This document shows, piece by piece, positions 7,396 through 16,519 of a stretch of DNA of 64,000 bases (within the stretch, counting starts at the first letter, position 1; every line of letters begins with the position of its first letter). The notes under the pieces were generated by a model. That model ran no database searches and had not been told where the DNA came from. It saw only the letters and a program-made list of their open reading frames with translations. The translations under genes were made by a program, and so were the position numbers. Source of the stretch: Candidatus Tanganyikabacteria bacterium (GTDB lineage Bacteria; Cyanobacteriota; Sericytochromatia; S15B-MN24; VGJW01); NCBI GenBank assembly GCA_016867265.1, contig VGJW01000004.1, forward strand, positions 1 through 64,000. The letters are read 5' to 3'.

Positions 7396-8885
7396 ACCTT
7401 CGCGAACTCGCCCTCCTGCTGGGCCAACCCACGCTGCCCGATTCGGCCCCGGCCGACGCCGCCGTCCGCGGCATCCGGCTGGACTCCCGGGCCATCCTTC
7501 CCGGTGAAGTCTTCGTCGCCCTCAAGGGGACACGCGTCGACGGCCACGACCACCTCGCGGAGGCACTGGCCCGAGGCGCCGTGGCGGCCGTGGTGGACGC
7601 CCGCCGCCTCGACAGCCTGCCCGCAGGACCGTGGATTGCCGTCCCAGACACGGCACCGGCGCTCGCCAAGGCAGCCGCGGCGCTGCACGGCCATCCCGCG
7701 GACCGGCTCGACATCGCAGGCGTGACGGGTACCAACGGCAAGACCACCGTGACCCACATGCTCGAGGCTGGCTGGCGCCAGGCAGGCATTCCATGCGGCG
7801 TCCTCGGTACGCTTGGAGCGCGCCACGACGCCGGTGGCCTTCTCACCCATGTCGACGTGGGCTTCACCACCCCTCAGGCGGATGTCCTGCATGCCCTGCT
7901 CGCCTTGATGGCCGACGCCGGCGTCGACAGGGTCGCGATGGAGGTCAGCTCGCACGCCCTGGACCAGCACCGCGTCGGCGAGGTGACCTTCCGGACGGCC
8001 GTCTTCACCAATCTCTCCCAGGACCACCTCGACTATCACGGCACGATGGAAGCCTATGCCGCGGCGAAGGCGAGGCTCTTCACGGGCCTTCGGGATGATG
8101 GCACGGCGGCGGTCAATCACGATGACCCGGCTCACGTCCGGATGATTCGGGATACCCGCGCGCGTGTAATCACGTTCGGACTCAAGGCCGGCGCAGACGT
8201 GGGCGCCGAGGACCTCGTCATGACGGCGGAGGGTACCAGGGGAACCTTGGTGACTCCTTCGGGCAGGTACCCGCTGCACCTGTCACTGCCGGGCGGATTC
8301 AACCTCGCCAACGCTCTGGCCGCCCTGGCTGCCGAGGCAGGCCGGGATCGCGACCCCGCCCCTCTCCTGGCGGCCCTCGCGCGGATGCCTGCGGTTTCCG
8401 GGCGTCTGGAACGCGTGACCCCCGCGGACCACCCTTTCCACGTCCTCGTCGACTACGCGCATACCCCTGACGGGCTGGTCAAGGTGCTGGAGGCGGTCCG
8501 GCACGTGACGGCCGGACGCGTGATCGTCGTCTTCGGCTGCGGAGGAGATCGCGACCGGGCCAAGCGCCCCTTGATGGCCAGGGCGGCAAGCGCCGGTGCC
8601 GACCTCGTCATCGCGACCAGTGACAACCCGAGATCCGAAGACCCCATGGCCATCCTCGCCGACATGGCGCCCGGCCTCCCCGGAACCGCCATCATCGAAC
8701 CGGATCGGGGACAGGCCATCCATCGGGCCGTCACGCTGGCGCAACCGGGAGACGCGGTGGTCATTGCCGGCAAAGGTCACGAACCGTGGCAGATCATCGG
8801 GGACCGGCGCATCGCCTTCGATGACAGGGAAGTCGCCAGGCTCGCCATCCGTGGCCTGCTGCCCGACGGGAGCACCCACCCGTGA
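7392..8885 (+). CDS. murE: UDP-MurNAc-L-Ala-D-Glu:meso-diaminopimelate ligase
   Basis: 497 residues. The third amino-acid-adding Mur ligase, cytoplasmic. GVTGTNGKTTVTHM is the ATP P-loop (residues about 113-126), MEVSSHALDQHRV and FTNLSQDHLDYHG are family signatures, and the central domain carries the modified-Lys context. The third-residue selectivity loop reads DNPR (411-414), the motif of enzymes that add meso-diaminopimelate rather than L-lysine, so this organism probably has DAP-type peptidoglycan. The ATG at 7392 overlaps the ftsI stop in ATGA, and its own stop overlaps the murF start, so translation is coupled on both sides. Confidence 0.98.
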   Translation: MNLRELALLLGQPTLPDSAPADAAVRGIRLDSRAILPGEVFVALKGTRVDGHDHLAEALARGAVAAVVDARRLDSLPAGPWIAVPDTAPALAKAAAALHGHPADRLDIAGVTGTNGKTTVTHMLEAGWRQAGIPCGVLGTLGARHDAGGLLTHVDVGFTTPQADVLHALLALMADAGVDRVAMEVSSHALDQHRVGEVTFRTAVFTNLSQDHLDYHGTMEAYAAAKARLFTGLRDDGTAAVNHDDPAHVRMIRDTRARVITFGLKAGADVGAEDLVMTAEGTRGTLVTPSGRYPLHLSLPGGFNLANALAALAAEAGRDRDPAPLLAALARMPAVSGRLERVTPADHPFHVLVDYAHTPDGLVKVLEAVRHVTAGRVIVVFGCGGDRDRAKRPLMARAASAGADLVIATSDNPRSEDPMAILADMAPGLPGTAIIEPDRGQAIHRAVTLAQPGDAVVIAGKGHEPWQIIGDRRIAFDDREVARLAIRGLLPDGSTHP

Positions 8886-10264
8886 TGCGTCCGGATGAGA
8901 TCGGCCAAGCGACCGGTGGCCAAGCGACGGGTCCCGAACCGGCCATCGACTTCGACCGCGTGGTGACCGACAGCCGTCAAGCCTGCGAGGGCGCGCTCTT
9001 TCTGGCCCTGCAGGGCCCCAACTTCGATGGGCACCGTTTCCTGACGGAAGCCATGGCCAAGGGCGCGCGAGGCGCCATCGTGTCGCGCACCGATGCCTTG
9101 CCCGAGGGTCTTCCGGCCTGGGTCGTCCCGGATACCCTCATGGCCTATGGCCACCTGGCCCGGCACGTCCGCCGGCGCGAAGGGTGGCGGGTGGTCGGCA
9201 TCACGGGTTCTTCCGGCAAGACGACGACCAAGGAACTTATTGCCGACCTCGCAGCGCGATCCCTTTGCGTGGTGCGCAGCCCCGAGAACCACAACAATGA
9301 GGTCGGTGTCCCCCGCACCCTTCTTTCGGTGCCCCGAGGTACGGATTTGGTGGTGCTCGAGATGGGCATGCGCGGTTCCGGCCAGATTGCCTGGCTGGCC
9401 GAGATCGCCGAACCCGAAGTCGGCGTCATCACGACGGTAGGGACGGCCCACATCGGCCTCCTGGGAAGCCAGGAGGCCATCATGGAGGCCAAGGGCGAAC
9501 TGCTGGCGGGCCTGCCCGCGGCGGGTCGTGGCATCGTGGACGGGGACAATCCGTGGCTTGCCCGCCTGGCGGCGAGGCACGAGGGAACTTGGCAGACCTC
9601 GGCATCCGGGCGCCCGGATGCGCACCTGCGTGCCACGGCGCAACCTGTCTCCGATGACGGTGCCTGGCACCTGCCCGTGGCGTGGGACCTGCCCGACGGC
9701 CGACGGGGCAGGGCGCGGCTCGCGATGCCCTTGCCCGGACGCCACCACGCCGTGAATGCGCTGGCAGCCGTGGGGACCCTGCTGGCTCTTGGCCTCGAAG
9801 TGCCCGACGTCCTCGACCTGCCTGGCCTCGGCGTGGGCGGACGAGGCCAAGTGCTGACGGCCGGAGCCATCGATGTCGTCGACGAGAGTTACAACGCCAA
9901 TCCCGAGAGCATGCGCGCCAGCCTCGAGACGTTCTGCACCGTACCCGCGCCCCGGCGCCGCGTGGCCGTGCTGGGCGGCATGGCCGAGTTGGGTGAGCAC
10001 GCGGCTGCGGCTTGGCAGGACCTGGGGCGCTGGCTTGCAGACGCCCCCATCGACCTGATCGTCGCCGTCGGGGACGAACCCGCGATGCTTGCAGAGGCTG
10101 CAGGCAAGCGGGTCGTCCGGTGCACCACCCCCGGTGAAGCCGTGCGCTGCCTTCAGGAACGCCTGGGGCCGGGAGATCGGGTCCTGATCAAGGGTTCCCG
10201 CGCGGCCCGCCTTGACGAGGTCGTCGCAGGGCTGGTGCTGCACCATGAGGAGGATCACGGATGA
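8882..10264 (+). CDS. murF: UDP-MurNAc-tripeptide:D-alanyl-D-alanine ligase
   Basis: About 460 residues. Adds D-Ala-D-Ala to the UDP-MurNAc tripeptide, the last cytoplasmic amino-acid addition. P-loop ITGSSGKTTTKE at about 105-116, then ENHNNEVGVPRTLL and VLEMGMRGSGQI, GTAHIGLLGS, and VDESYNANPESMRA, all typical of MurF. Either GTG 8882 (GTGA overlap with murE) or ATG 8885 (one-base TGATG overlap) can start it, a one-residue difference. The stop overlaps mraY in ATGA. Confidence 0.97.
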   Translation: MMRPDEIGQATGGQATGPEPAIDFDRVVTDSRQACEGALFLALQGPNFDGHRFLTEAMAKGARGAIVSRTDALPEGLPAWVVPDTLMAYGHLARHVRRREGWRVVGITGSSGKTTTKELIADLAARSLCVVRSPENHNNEVGVPRTLLSVPRGTDLVVLEMGMRGSGQIAWLAEIAEPEVGVITTVGTAHIGLLGSQEAIMEAKGELLAGLPAAGRGIVDGDNPWLARLAARHEGTWQTSASGRPDAHLRATAQPVSDDGAWHLPVAWDLPDGRRGRARLAMPLPGRHHAVNALAAVGTLLALGLEVPDVLDLPGLGVGGRGQVLTAGAIDVVDESYNANPESMRASLETFCTVPAPRRRVAVLGGMAELGEHAAAAWQDLGRWLADAPIDLIVAVGDEPAMLAEAAGKRVVRCTTPGEAVRCLQERLGPGDRVLIKGSRAARLDEVVAGLVLHHEEDHG

Positions 10265-11253
10265 TGCTGACCATGGCGACCGGCTGGACCTTCCTGCCCC
10301 TGACATGGGCGCTGGTCGTGGCCATGAGCGTGGCCATCATCGGTGGCCCCTTGGCCGTACGGGCGTTGACGGCGCTCAAGACGGGCCAGTTCATCCGGGA
10401 GGAAGGCCCCAGCAGCCACCAGGCCAAGGCCGGCACGCCCTCGCTCGGGGGACTCTGGATCGCGGCATCTGCGCTTGCGGGCGCGCTGCCGTTCATGGAC
10501 AGGGACCCCCAGATGCTCGTGGTCGCCGGCACGTGGCTGGCCTTCACGGCCATCGGTTTCCTCGACGACTGGCTGAGCCTGCGCCGCGGCCGCAACATGG
10601 GCCTGAGCGCCCGCCAGAAATTCGCCGCGCAATGGGCCTTGGCGGCAATCGCTTGCATCCTGCTGGCGCGCCTTGGCCACGCCCCCTGGATCATCCTGCC
10701 CGGAAGCCACCAGGTCCTCGATCTGGGCATCGGTTACTGGTTCCTGACGGCCCTGCTTCTGGTTGGCTTCAGCAACGCCGTCAACCTTACGGATGGCCTG
10801 GATGGCCTTGCCGCAAGCACCGCGGCCGTCGCGTTCCTGGCCGTGTCCGGCGTCCTGATGCGCATCGGCCTGCCCAGTGCTCACCCCGGGATGATCCCGC
10901 TCGCACAGGCCTTGGCAGGAGCGTGCCTCGGCTTTCTCTGGATCAACGGCAATCCTGCCAAGGTCTTCATGGGAGACACCGGTTCGCTCGGCCTCGGTGC
11001 CGCGCTGGTCATGCTCGCCGTCCTTGGACATGCCCATGCCTACCTGCTGCCAATCGGCATCGTCTTCCTGGCGGAAACGGGTTCCGTGATGCTCCAGGTG
11101 GCCTGGTTCAAGGCGACCAAGGGTCGTCGCATCTTCAAGATGTCGCCCCTGCACCATCATTTCGAGCTTGGCGGGATGGCCGAGACGCGTGTCGTGAGCC
11201 GTTTCGCAACCGTGGGAGTCCTGGGGGCCATCGTGGCCCTGCTTGTGGGGTAG
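10261..11253 (+). CDS. mraY: Phospho-MurNAc-pentapeptide transferase
   Basis: 330 residues, about ten membrane segments. Transfers phospho-MurNAc-pentapeptide to undecaprenyl phosphate, forming lipid I at the inner face of the membrane. Signatures: KAGTPSLGGL near residue 60, AIGFLDDWLSL with the Asp pair, the NAVNLTDGLDGLAA loop, GNPAKVFMGDTGSLGLG, and the C-terminal MSPLHHHFELGG His loop, all strongly conserved in MraY. Its ATG overlaps the murF stop. murD starts nine bases after its stop. Confidence 0.98.
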   Translation: MMLTMATGWTFLPLTWALVVAMSVAIIGGPLAVRALTALKTGQFIREEGPSSHQAKAGTPSLGGLWIAASALAGALPFMDRDPQMLVVAGTWLAFTAIGFLDDWLSLRRGRNMGLSARQKFAAQWALAAIACILLARLGHAPWIILPGSHQVLDLGIGYWFLTALLLVGFSNAVNLTDGLDGLAASTAAVAFLAVSGVLMRIGLPSAHPGMIPLAQALAGACLGFLWINGNPAKVFMGDTGSLGLGAALVMLAVLGHAHAYLLPIGIVFLAETGSVMLQVAWFKATKGRRIFKMSPLHHHFELGGMAETRVVSRFATVGVLGAIVALLVG

Positions 11254-11262
11254 GCTGGCAGG

Positions 11263-12606
11263 ATGCAACTGAAGGACCGCGTGGTGGCCATCCTGGGTCT
11301 GGGCCGATCCGGCTTGGCGCTTGCCGAAGTCCTGCACGGACAGGGTGCGCGGGTCATCGTCTCTGACCAGCGGTCCGCAGAGACCCTGGCCGGGATCTCG
11401 GCGAGCCTGCCGGAGGGAGTGCTGCTCGAAGCCGGCAGCCACGTCCAGGCCACGGCCGAGGCCGACCTTCTCGTCCTGTCCCCCGGGGTGCCCCGTGCCC
11501 TCGCTGCCGTCCAGGCGGCCGAAGCAGACGGGGTCGAGGTCACGGGCGAGGTCGAGATGGCCTTCAGGTTGGGCCAGTCCCCGTGGGTCGCGATCACCGG
11601 TACCAACGGGAAGACGACGACGACGAGCCTCATCGGGGCCATACTGGCCGAAGCTGGTCTGGATGCGCCCGTCTGCGGAAACATCGGGGACCCGGTCATC
11701 CGCCATTGCCTCGACCCGCATGACGCGCTCGTGGTCGAGGTTTCAAGCTACCAACTGGAGACTGCCGAGACCCTGAAGCCCAAGGTTGCCGTTTTTCTGA
11801 ATCTGACAGACGACCACCTCGAGCGCCACGGCAGCATGGAGGGATACTTTGCCGCCAAGGCACGACTCTTCGCGCATCAGGACCCCTCGGATCATACGGT
11901 CCTGAAGGCCGGAGACCCCTGGGCGGAACGGCTTGCCGAACAGGTTGCGGCACGGCTGTGGCGCTTCTCGCCCGATCCGCTGGAGACCGGGGTCTGCATC
12001 CGTGAGGGCGAGGCCGTCTGGGTCGAGGGAGGTCACATCACCCGACTTTGGTCGTTGGCGGACCTGCGCCTTCGGGGTGCCCACAACGTCGAGAACGCCC
12101 TGGCCGCCTCCGCAGCCGCCTTGGCCCTGGGTGTCGCGCCGGAGGTCATAGGCCGGGCAGTCGGGTCGTTCGAAGCCGTCCCCCACCGCATCGAGACCGT
12201 GCGGACAGCCCGTGGGCGCACGTTCGTCAACGACTCCAAGGGCACGAACTATGACAGCACCCTCAAGGCCATCGCGGCCTTCAGCGAACCGCTGGTCCTG
12301 ATTGCCGGCGGCCGCGACAAGGGAGGGGATATCTCGCCGCTCCTGCAGGCCATCGTCGATCGGGTCCGCCACACCATCCTGATCGGCGAGGCCGCCCCTT
12401 ATTTTGCCAGGTGCCTCGAGGCCCACGGCCATCACGCCTTCACGCTGGCCGCGGACCTTGCCGATGCGGTCGCCAAGGCGGCCGAGGCCTGTCCGGACGG
12501 TGGCGTCGTCCTGTTCTCCCCGGCTTGCGCCAGTTTCGACATGTTCCGGGACTATGCGCATCGGGGCGATGTCTTCCGTGAAATCGCGGGGTGCTGGGAG
12601 CCATGA
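11263..12606 (+). CDS. murD: UDP-MurNAc-L-alanine:D-glutamate ligase
   Basis: 447 residues. Adds D-glutamate to UDP-MurNAc-L-alanine. N-terminal Rossmann-like domain (VVAILGLGRSGLALAE), the ATP loop ITGTNGKTTTTSL at about 111-123, CGNIGDPV, VEVSSYQLET and NLTDDHLERHGSM in the central domain, and VNDSKGTNYDSTLKA plus LIAGGRDKGGD in the C-terminal domain are all MurD-specific. Start ATG 11263 lies nine bases after the mraY stop, the first non-overlapping junction of the operon. It overlaps ftsW by four bases (ATGA at 12603). Confidence 0.98.
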   Translation: MQLKDRVVAILGLGRSGLALAEVLHGQGARVIVSDQRSAETLAGISASLPEGVLLEAGSHVQATAEADLLVLSPGVPRALAAVQAAEADGVEVTGEVEMAFRLGQSPWVAITGTNGKTTTTSLIGAILAEAGLDAPVCGNIGDPVIRHCLDPHDALVVEVSSYQLETAETLKPKVAVFLNLTDDHLERHGSMEGYFAAKARLFAHQDPSDHTVLKAGDPWAERLAEQVAARLWRFSPDPLETGVCIREGEAVWVEGGHITRLWSLADLRLRGAHNVENALAASAAALALGVAPEVIGRAVGSFEAVPHRIETVRTARGRTFVNDSKGTNYDSTLKAIAAFSEPLVLIAGGRDKGGDISPLLQAIVDRVRHTILIGEAAPYFARCLEAHGHHAFTLAADLADAVAKAAEACPDGGVVLFSPACASFDMFRDYAHRGDVFREIAGCWEP

Positions 12607-13727
12607 CCCGACCGAAGCCTGACCTCCCGTTGGTCTTCACCTGCATCCTCCTGCTGGTCTTCGGCCTCGCGATGGTTTTCTCGGCTTCGGCACCCACGGC
12701 CGTTCACTGGGGGAAGGGCATCTTCTACGTCCTGAAGAACCAGGGCGTCTACGCCCTGATCGGCCTTGCGGGCGGCTTCGCTGCCTGGAAGGTAGGCATA
12801 CGAAGCGATCTCAGCCGCATCGCCGCGCTATTCCACTGGTTGGCATTCGGGGTTACGGCCATGACGCTGTTCTTCGGCGTGCGCACGCTGGGAGCCACAC
12901 GCTGGCTCAGCTTCATGGGCGTGAGCCTGCAACCGTCCGAGTTCCTGAAGCCGACCATGGTGCTCTGGCTGGCGAGTCGATGCCTCGTTCCCCACGACAA
13001 GCCCTTGGAAATCGGAAGAACGTTGCTGCTCGTCGTCGGTCCTCTGGCCCTCATCATCATCGGCCAATCCGACCTCGGGACAGGCCTGTGCGTGGCAGCG
13101 GGCGGCTTCATCGCAGGCGTGATGGCCGGCATGCCCTTGTGGATCATCGGCGGGACGCTTGCCGCCGGCGTTGCGGGTGTCCTCGCGGTCTTCCTGGCCG
13201 GGGGGTACCGCGCCACGCGCATCCAGGAATGGCTTCTCATCGGCCATGCCCATCCCGGTCCACCCACCCAGGCCGAGCAGTCGCTCATGGCCATCGGTCA
13301 TGGCGGGCTGGGCGGCGAAGGCTTCGGCATGGGTACCCAGAAGTTCGGCCACCTTGCCATTGCCCACACGGACTTCATCTTTGCCATCGTTGCCGAGGAG
13401 GTCGGCTTCATCGGCGGGCTGCTGCTGATCTTGGCCTTCCTCTACCTCGTGCTTCGGGCCTTCCAGCTGGCGCAGCGTACCGAGGACCCCTTCGCCCGGG
13501 CAGCCATGGTCGGACTGGCCGGGGGCATCACGGGCCAGGCCCTGCTGAACATCGGCGTGGCCGTCGCGTTGGTGCCCGTGACCGGTGTGCCCCTGCCCTT
13601 CATCAGCCAGGGGGGCTCGAGCCTGGTTGGTACGTGCATCTCCATGGGCCTCTGTCTGGGACTCGCGGCACGCGTCGAGCGACGACGCAAACCCCGCGCA
13701 CCCTTCGCCACGGAGGAACCCGCGTGA
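12603..13727 (+). CDS. ftsW: Septal glycan polymerase FtsW (SEDS family)
   Basis: About 374 residues from ATG 12603, chosen because it makes the ATGA overlap with murD; an in-frame GTG 12591 would add four residues. About ten membrane segments. SEDS hallmarks: LVFGLAMVFSAS, GATRWLSFMGVSLQPSEFLK, GQSDLGTGL, YRATRIQEWL, HTDFIFAIVAEEVGFIG and the C-terminal GVPLPFISQGGSSLVGT. SEDS proteins polymerise lipid II together with a class B penicillin-binding protein, here ftsI in the same operon. Position between murD and murG favours FtsW over RodA. Its stop overlaps the murG GTG. Confidence 0.96.
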   Translation: MTRPKPDLPLVFTCILLLVFGLAMVFSASAPTAVHWGKGIFYVLKNQGVYALIGLAGGFAAWKVGIRSDLSRIAALFHWLAFGVTAMTLFFGVRTLGATRWLSFMGVSLQPSEFLKPTMVLWLASRCLVPHDKPLEIGRTLLLVVGPLALIIIGQSDLGTGLCVAAGGFIAGVMAGMPLWIIGGTLAAGVAGVLAVFLAGGYRATRIQEWLLIGHAHPGPPTQAEQSLMAIGHGGLGGEGFGMGTQKFGHLAIAHTDFIFAIVAEEVGFIGGLLLILAFLYLVLRAFQLAQRTEDPFARAAMVGLAGGITGQALLNIGVAVALVPVTGVPLPFISQGGSSLVGTCISMGLCLGLAARVERRRKPRAPFATEEPA

Positions 13728-14863
13728 TTCTGCTGGCTGCCGGGGGAACGGGTGGCCACCTGTACCCGGCCCTCGCGGTGGCCGAGGCACTGGGGGACGT
13801 GGCCCCCGGTCTTCCGATCCACGTCGTCGGTACCGCCGACCACCTCGAGGCCCGGGTCGTACCCCAGTTCGGCCTGCCTTTCCACGCCGTACCGGCCGCC
13901 CCCTTTCCGCGGCGACCGGACGGCCGCGCCCTGCGGTTCCTCAGGGAATTCCCGCGCGGCCTCGTCGCCTCGCACCGCCTGCTGGCCGAGCTAAAACCAC
14001 GTGTCGTCGCGGGCTTCGGTGCGTACCTGACCGTCGCGCCACTTCTTGCAGCAGCAAGATCGGGGATCCCCGTCGTCCTCCACGAGGCCAACGCCTCTCC
14101 GGGTATGGCCAATCGCCTCCTCGCACGCTGGGCATCGAAGGTCCTCGTCGCCCACGCCGAGGCTACCGGACACTTTGCTCCGAGACGCGCCGTCGTGACC
14201 GGGACGCCCCTTCGATCGACATTCGTGCCGGCCGCGACGCCTGCTGGCCGGGACGCAGCCCGGAGTCGGCTCGGTTTGCTGGCGGACGATCGTCTGCTGG
14301 TCGTCACGGGCGGTTCCCTTGGAGCACGCATCCTGAACGAGGCGGCCATCCGCCACCGTGAGAGCTGGCTGGCCCGTCCCGGTTGGCGCTTGGTTCACCT
14401 GACGGGCCCCGCGCAGTTCGCGGAGGCGCAAGCCTCCATGCCCGAGGGCACGCATCGGGGAGATTGGGCCGGTGGGCCGGCGTGGCAGGATGCCAGCGGC
14501 CGGAGATTGCTGGCCCCTTACTGCGATGCGATGGCCGACCTGCTTGCTGCGTCGGATCTGGTCATCAGTCGGTCCGGGGCGACGACCGTCGCCGAACTGA
14601 CCGTCCTTGGAAGGCCCGCCGTGCTGGTGCCCCTCGCCCTCAATCCCGACCAGGCGGCCAACGCGATGGCCATGGCGCGGGCCGGTGGTGCCGTTGTCCT
14701 CGCTCAGGAAGCCGTTGCCGCCGAACTGGGTGAAACGGTCGCACGCCTGCTCGACGACGAGGCGAGACGCCTCGACATGGGCCGCGGGGCGATGGCCATC
14801 GGCTACCCGGATGCGGCGCGGGCAGTGGCCGAACATCTGCTCGCCCTATGCGCATCGCCATGA
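13724..14863 (+). CDS. murG: UDP-GlcNAc:lipid I N-acetylglucosaminyltransferase
   Basis: 379 residues from GTG 13724, supported by GGAGG (13712-13716) seven bases upstream, the GTGA overlap with ftsW, and the start of the glycine-rich loop LLAAGGTGGHLYPALA directly after it. Converts lipid I to lipid II at the membrane face. Further GT-B/MurG signatures: GFGAYLTVAPL, LHEANASPGMANRLLA, GTPLRSTF, VTGGSLGARILNEA, YCDAMADLLAASDLVISRSGATTVAEL and LNPDQAANA. A 246-base gap separates it from murC, the largest break in the dcw run. Confidence 0.97.
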   Translation: MILLAAGGTGGHLYPALAVAEALGDVAPGLPIHVVGTADHLEARVVPQFGLPFHAVPAAPFPRRPDGRALRFLREFPRGLVASHRLLAELKPRVVAGFGAYLTVAPLLAAARSGIPVVLHEANASPGMANRLLARWASKVLVAHAEATGHFAPRRAVVTGTPLRSTFVPAATPAGRDAARSRLGLLADDRLLVVTGGSLGARILNEAAIRHRESWLARPGWRLVHLTGPAQFAEAQASMPEGTHRGDWAGGPAWQDASGRRLLAPYCDAMADLLAASDLVISRSGATTVAELTVLGRPAVLVPLALNPDQAANAMAMARAGGAVVLAQEAVAAELGETVARLLDDEARRLDMGRGAMAIGYPDAARAVAEHLLALCASP

Positions 14864-15109
14864 CAAGGACGTGACAACGCCGCGAAGCGTCTGAGCTAGG
14901 GTGATGGCGCTCACCTACGCCTTCTTCGCCGCTGGCGATGATGACAAGGGTGCGTCGGCCATCCGGGCGCCAGCCAACTGAAAGCATGGGCCCGCATGGA
15001 CGGAAACACCCTGCCGGAGGCGTGGCAGACTTCGCAACATCGCCTCACGAACGGCTCCCCCCCGACCCACCGGATGAATGCCCTGGGCTCCAAGCACAGA
15101 GGACCCCTC
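14864..15109 (+). other. Gap between murG and murC
   Basis: This stretch breaks an otherwise tightly overlapping operon. A possible -10 (TAGGGT, 14897-14902) lacks a properly spaced -35. A 25-codon ATG ORF at 14904-14981 has no good ribosome site. An in-frame ATG at 14996 would extend murC by 38 poorly conserved-looking residues. A secondary promoter for murC onward is plausible but not demonstrated; nothing else is seen. Confidence 0.4.
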
Positions 15110-16513
15110 TTGAGGATTCCTACCAACCTCCACTTCGTCGGCATCGGCGGCGTGGGCATGAGTGCCGTCGCCTCGGTCTGGCACGATCTCAACGGGCGTT
15201 CCAGCGGCAGCGATCTGAACGCGTCTGCCCTGGTGCGGCGCCTGCAGGATCAGGGCATCCCCGTAGGCATCGGCCACGATGCCGCCCACCTTGCGCCCTT
15301 GCTCGTGGACGGTCGTCCGGCACATGCCGGCCTCGTGGTCTCGACGGCTGTCCCACACGACAATCCGGAACTGGTCGAGGCCCGCAGGCTTGGCATGCCC
15401 GTCTTCCACCGCTCGGAAATCCTGGCAGCCCTGATGACGGGCCATCGGTCCGTCGCGGTCAGCGGGACCCACGGCAAGACCACCACAACAGGCATGCTGG
15501 GCACCTTGCTGCTCGAAGCAGGGGCAGACCCCACGCTTCTCATCGGTGGGGACATGCCAGGCATCGGGGGCAATGCGCGCACCGGACAAGGTCCGTGGCT
15601 CGTTGCCGAGGCCGATGAGTCGGACAAGTCGATGCAACGCCTCACGGCGGACTGGGTCATCATCACGAACCTCGAAGGCGACCACCTCGAGCACTACCGG
15701 GATCTCGACGACATTCTCGACACGATGGCGATCTGGATTTCGCGCCTGCCGGCACATGCCGTCATCATCGCCTGCATCGATGATGCCGGAGTCCGCAGCC
15801 TGCTTCCGCGCATCGACCGCACCGTCGTCACCTATGGCTGCTCCCCCGAGGCCGACCACCGCATCGACCAGGAGCATCTCACGGCACAAGGCTCGACCTT
15901 CGCCCTCAATGGCCGGAACTGGACCGTGGGGGTCCCCGGGCACCACAACGTGCTCAACGCCAGCGGAGCCATCGTGACGGCCATGGAAATGGGCTTTGCA
16001 CCCGAAACGCTCGGCAACGGCCTCGGTCGGTTCAACGGCGTGGGCCGCCGCTTCCAGGACCGTGGCACCGTTGCCGGTGTCCAGGTCCTCGAGGACTATG
16101 CCCACCATCCCTCCGAGATCAAGGCGACGCTTGCCGCCGCGAAGCTCCTGAACAGGCCCATCTGGGTCGTCTTCCAGCCCCATCGCTACAGCCGGACGAG
16201 CGCCCTTTTCGAGGGGTTCGCACGCGCCTTCGATGAAGCCTCGGGCGTGGCCTTCCTCGACATCTACGGCGCGGGAGAAGCACCCACGAGCGTATCCTCA
16301 TCGCAACTGGCCGAAGCCGTTCGTGCCGGCAACCCGGCGCTCAAGGTCTGTTACTGGCCTGATCCGGCTGGCGCGGCCCACCAGGCGGAAAGCATCGTTC
16401 AACCTGGTGACTTGCTGATCCTGATGGGAGCCGGCAACGTCAATCGCCTGGCGGAACCGCTCCTCGAGGCGCTTGAGGCCCGCGAACAGACGACCCGGCC
16501 CCGTTCCGCCTAA
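15110..16513 (+). CDS. murC: UDP-N-acetylmuramate:L-alanine ligase
   Basis: About 467 residues from TTG 15110. I prefer this start to ATG 14996 because AGAGGA sits six bases upstream and the MurC N-terminus normally begins just before the Rossmann motif, here LHFVGIGGVGMSAVA. First amino-acid-adding Mur ligase. ATP loop VSGTHGKTTTTGML, then AEADESDKSM, NLEGDHLEHY, GVPGHHNVLNA, the GRFNGVGRRFQ arginine region, DYAHHPSEIKATL and VFQPHRYSRT, all diagnostic of MurC. It is followed six bases later by murB, the usual partner order. Confidence 0.96.
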   Translation: MRIPTNLHFVGIGGVGMSAVASVWHDLNGRSSGSDLNASALVRRLQDQGIPVGIGHDAAHLAPLLVDGRPAHAGLVVSTAVPHDNPELVEARRLGMPVFHRSEILAALMTGHRSVAVSGTHGKTTTTGMLGTLLLEAGADPTLLIGGDMPGIGGNARTGQGPWLVAEADESDKSMQRLTADWVIITNLEGDHLEHYRDLDDILDTMAIWISRLPAHAVIIACIDDAGVRSLLPRIDRTVVTYGCSPEADHRIDQEHLTAQGSTFALNGRNWTVGVPGHHNVLNASGAIVTAMEMGFAPETLGNGLGRFNGVGRRFQDRGTVAGVQVLEDYAHHPSEIKATLAAAKLLNRPIWVVFQPHRYSRTSALFEGFARAFDEASGVAFLDIYGAGEAPTSVSSSQLAEAVRAGNPALKVCYWPDPAGAAHQAESIVQPGDLLILMGAGNVNRLAEPLLEALEAREQTTRPRSA

Positions 16514-16519
16514 GTAACC

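Noticed and set aside
14904-14981. A 25-codon ORF in the murG-murC gap
   Set aside because: No ribosome site at proper spacing and no coupling to murC; cannot be distinguished from chance.
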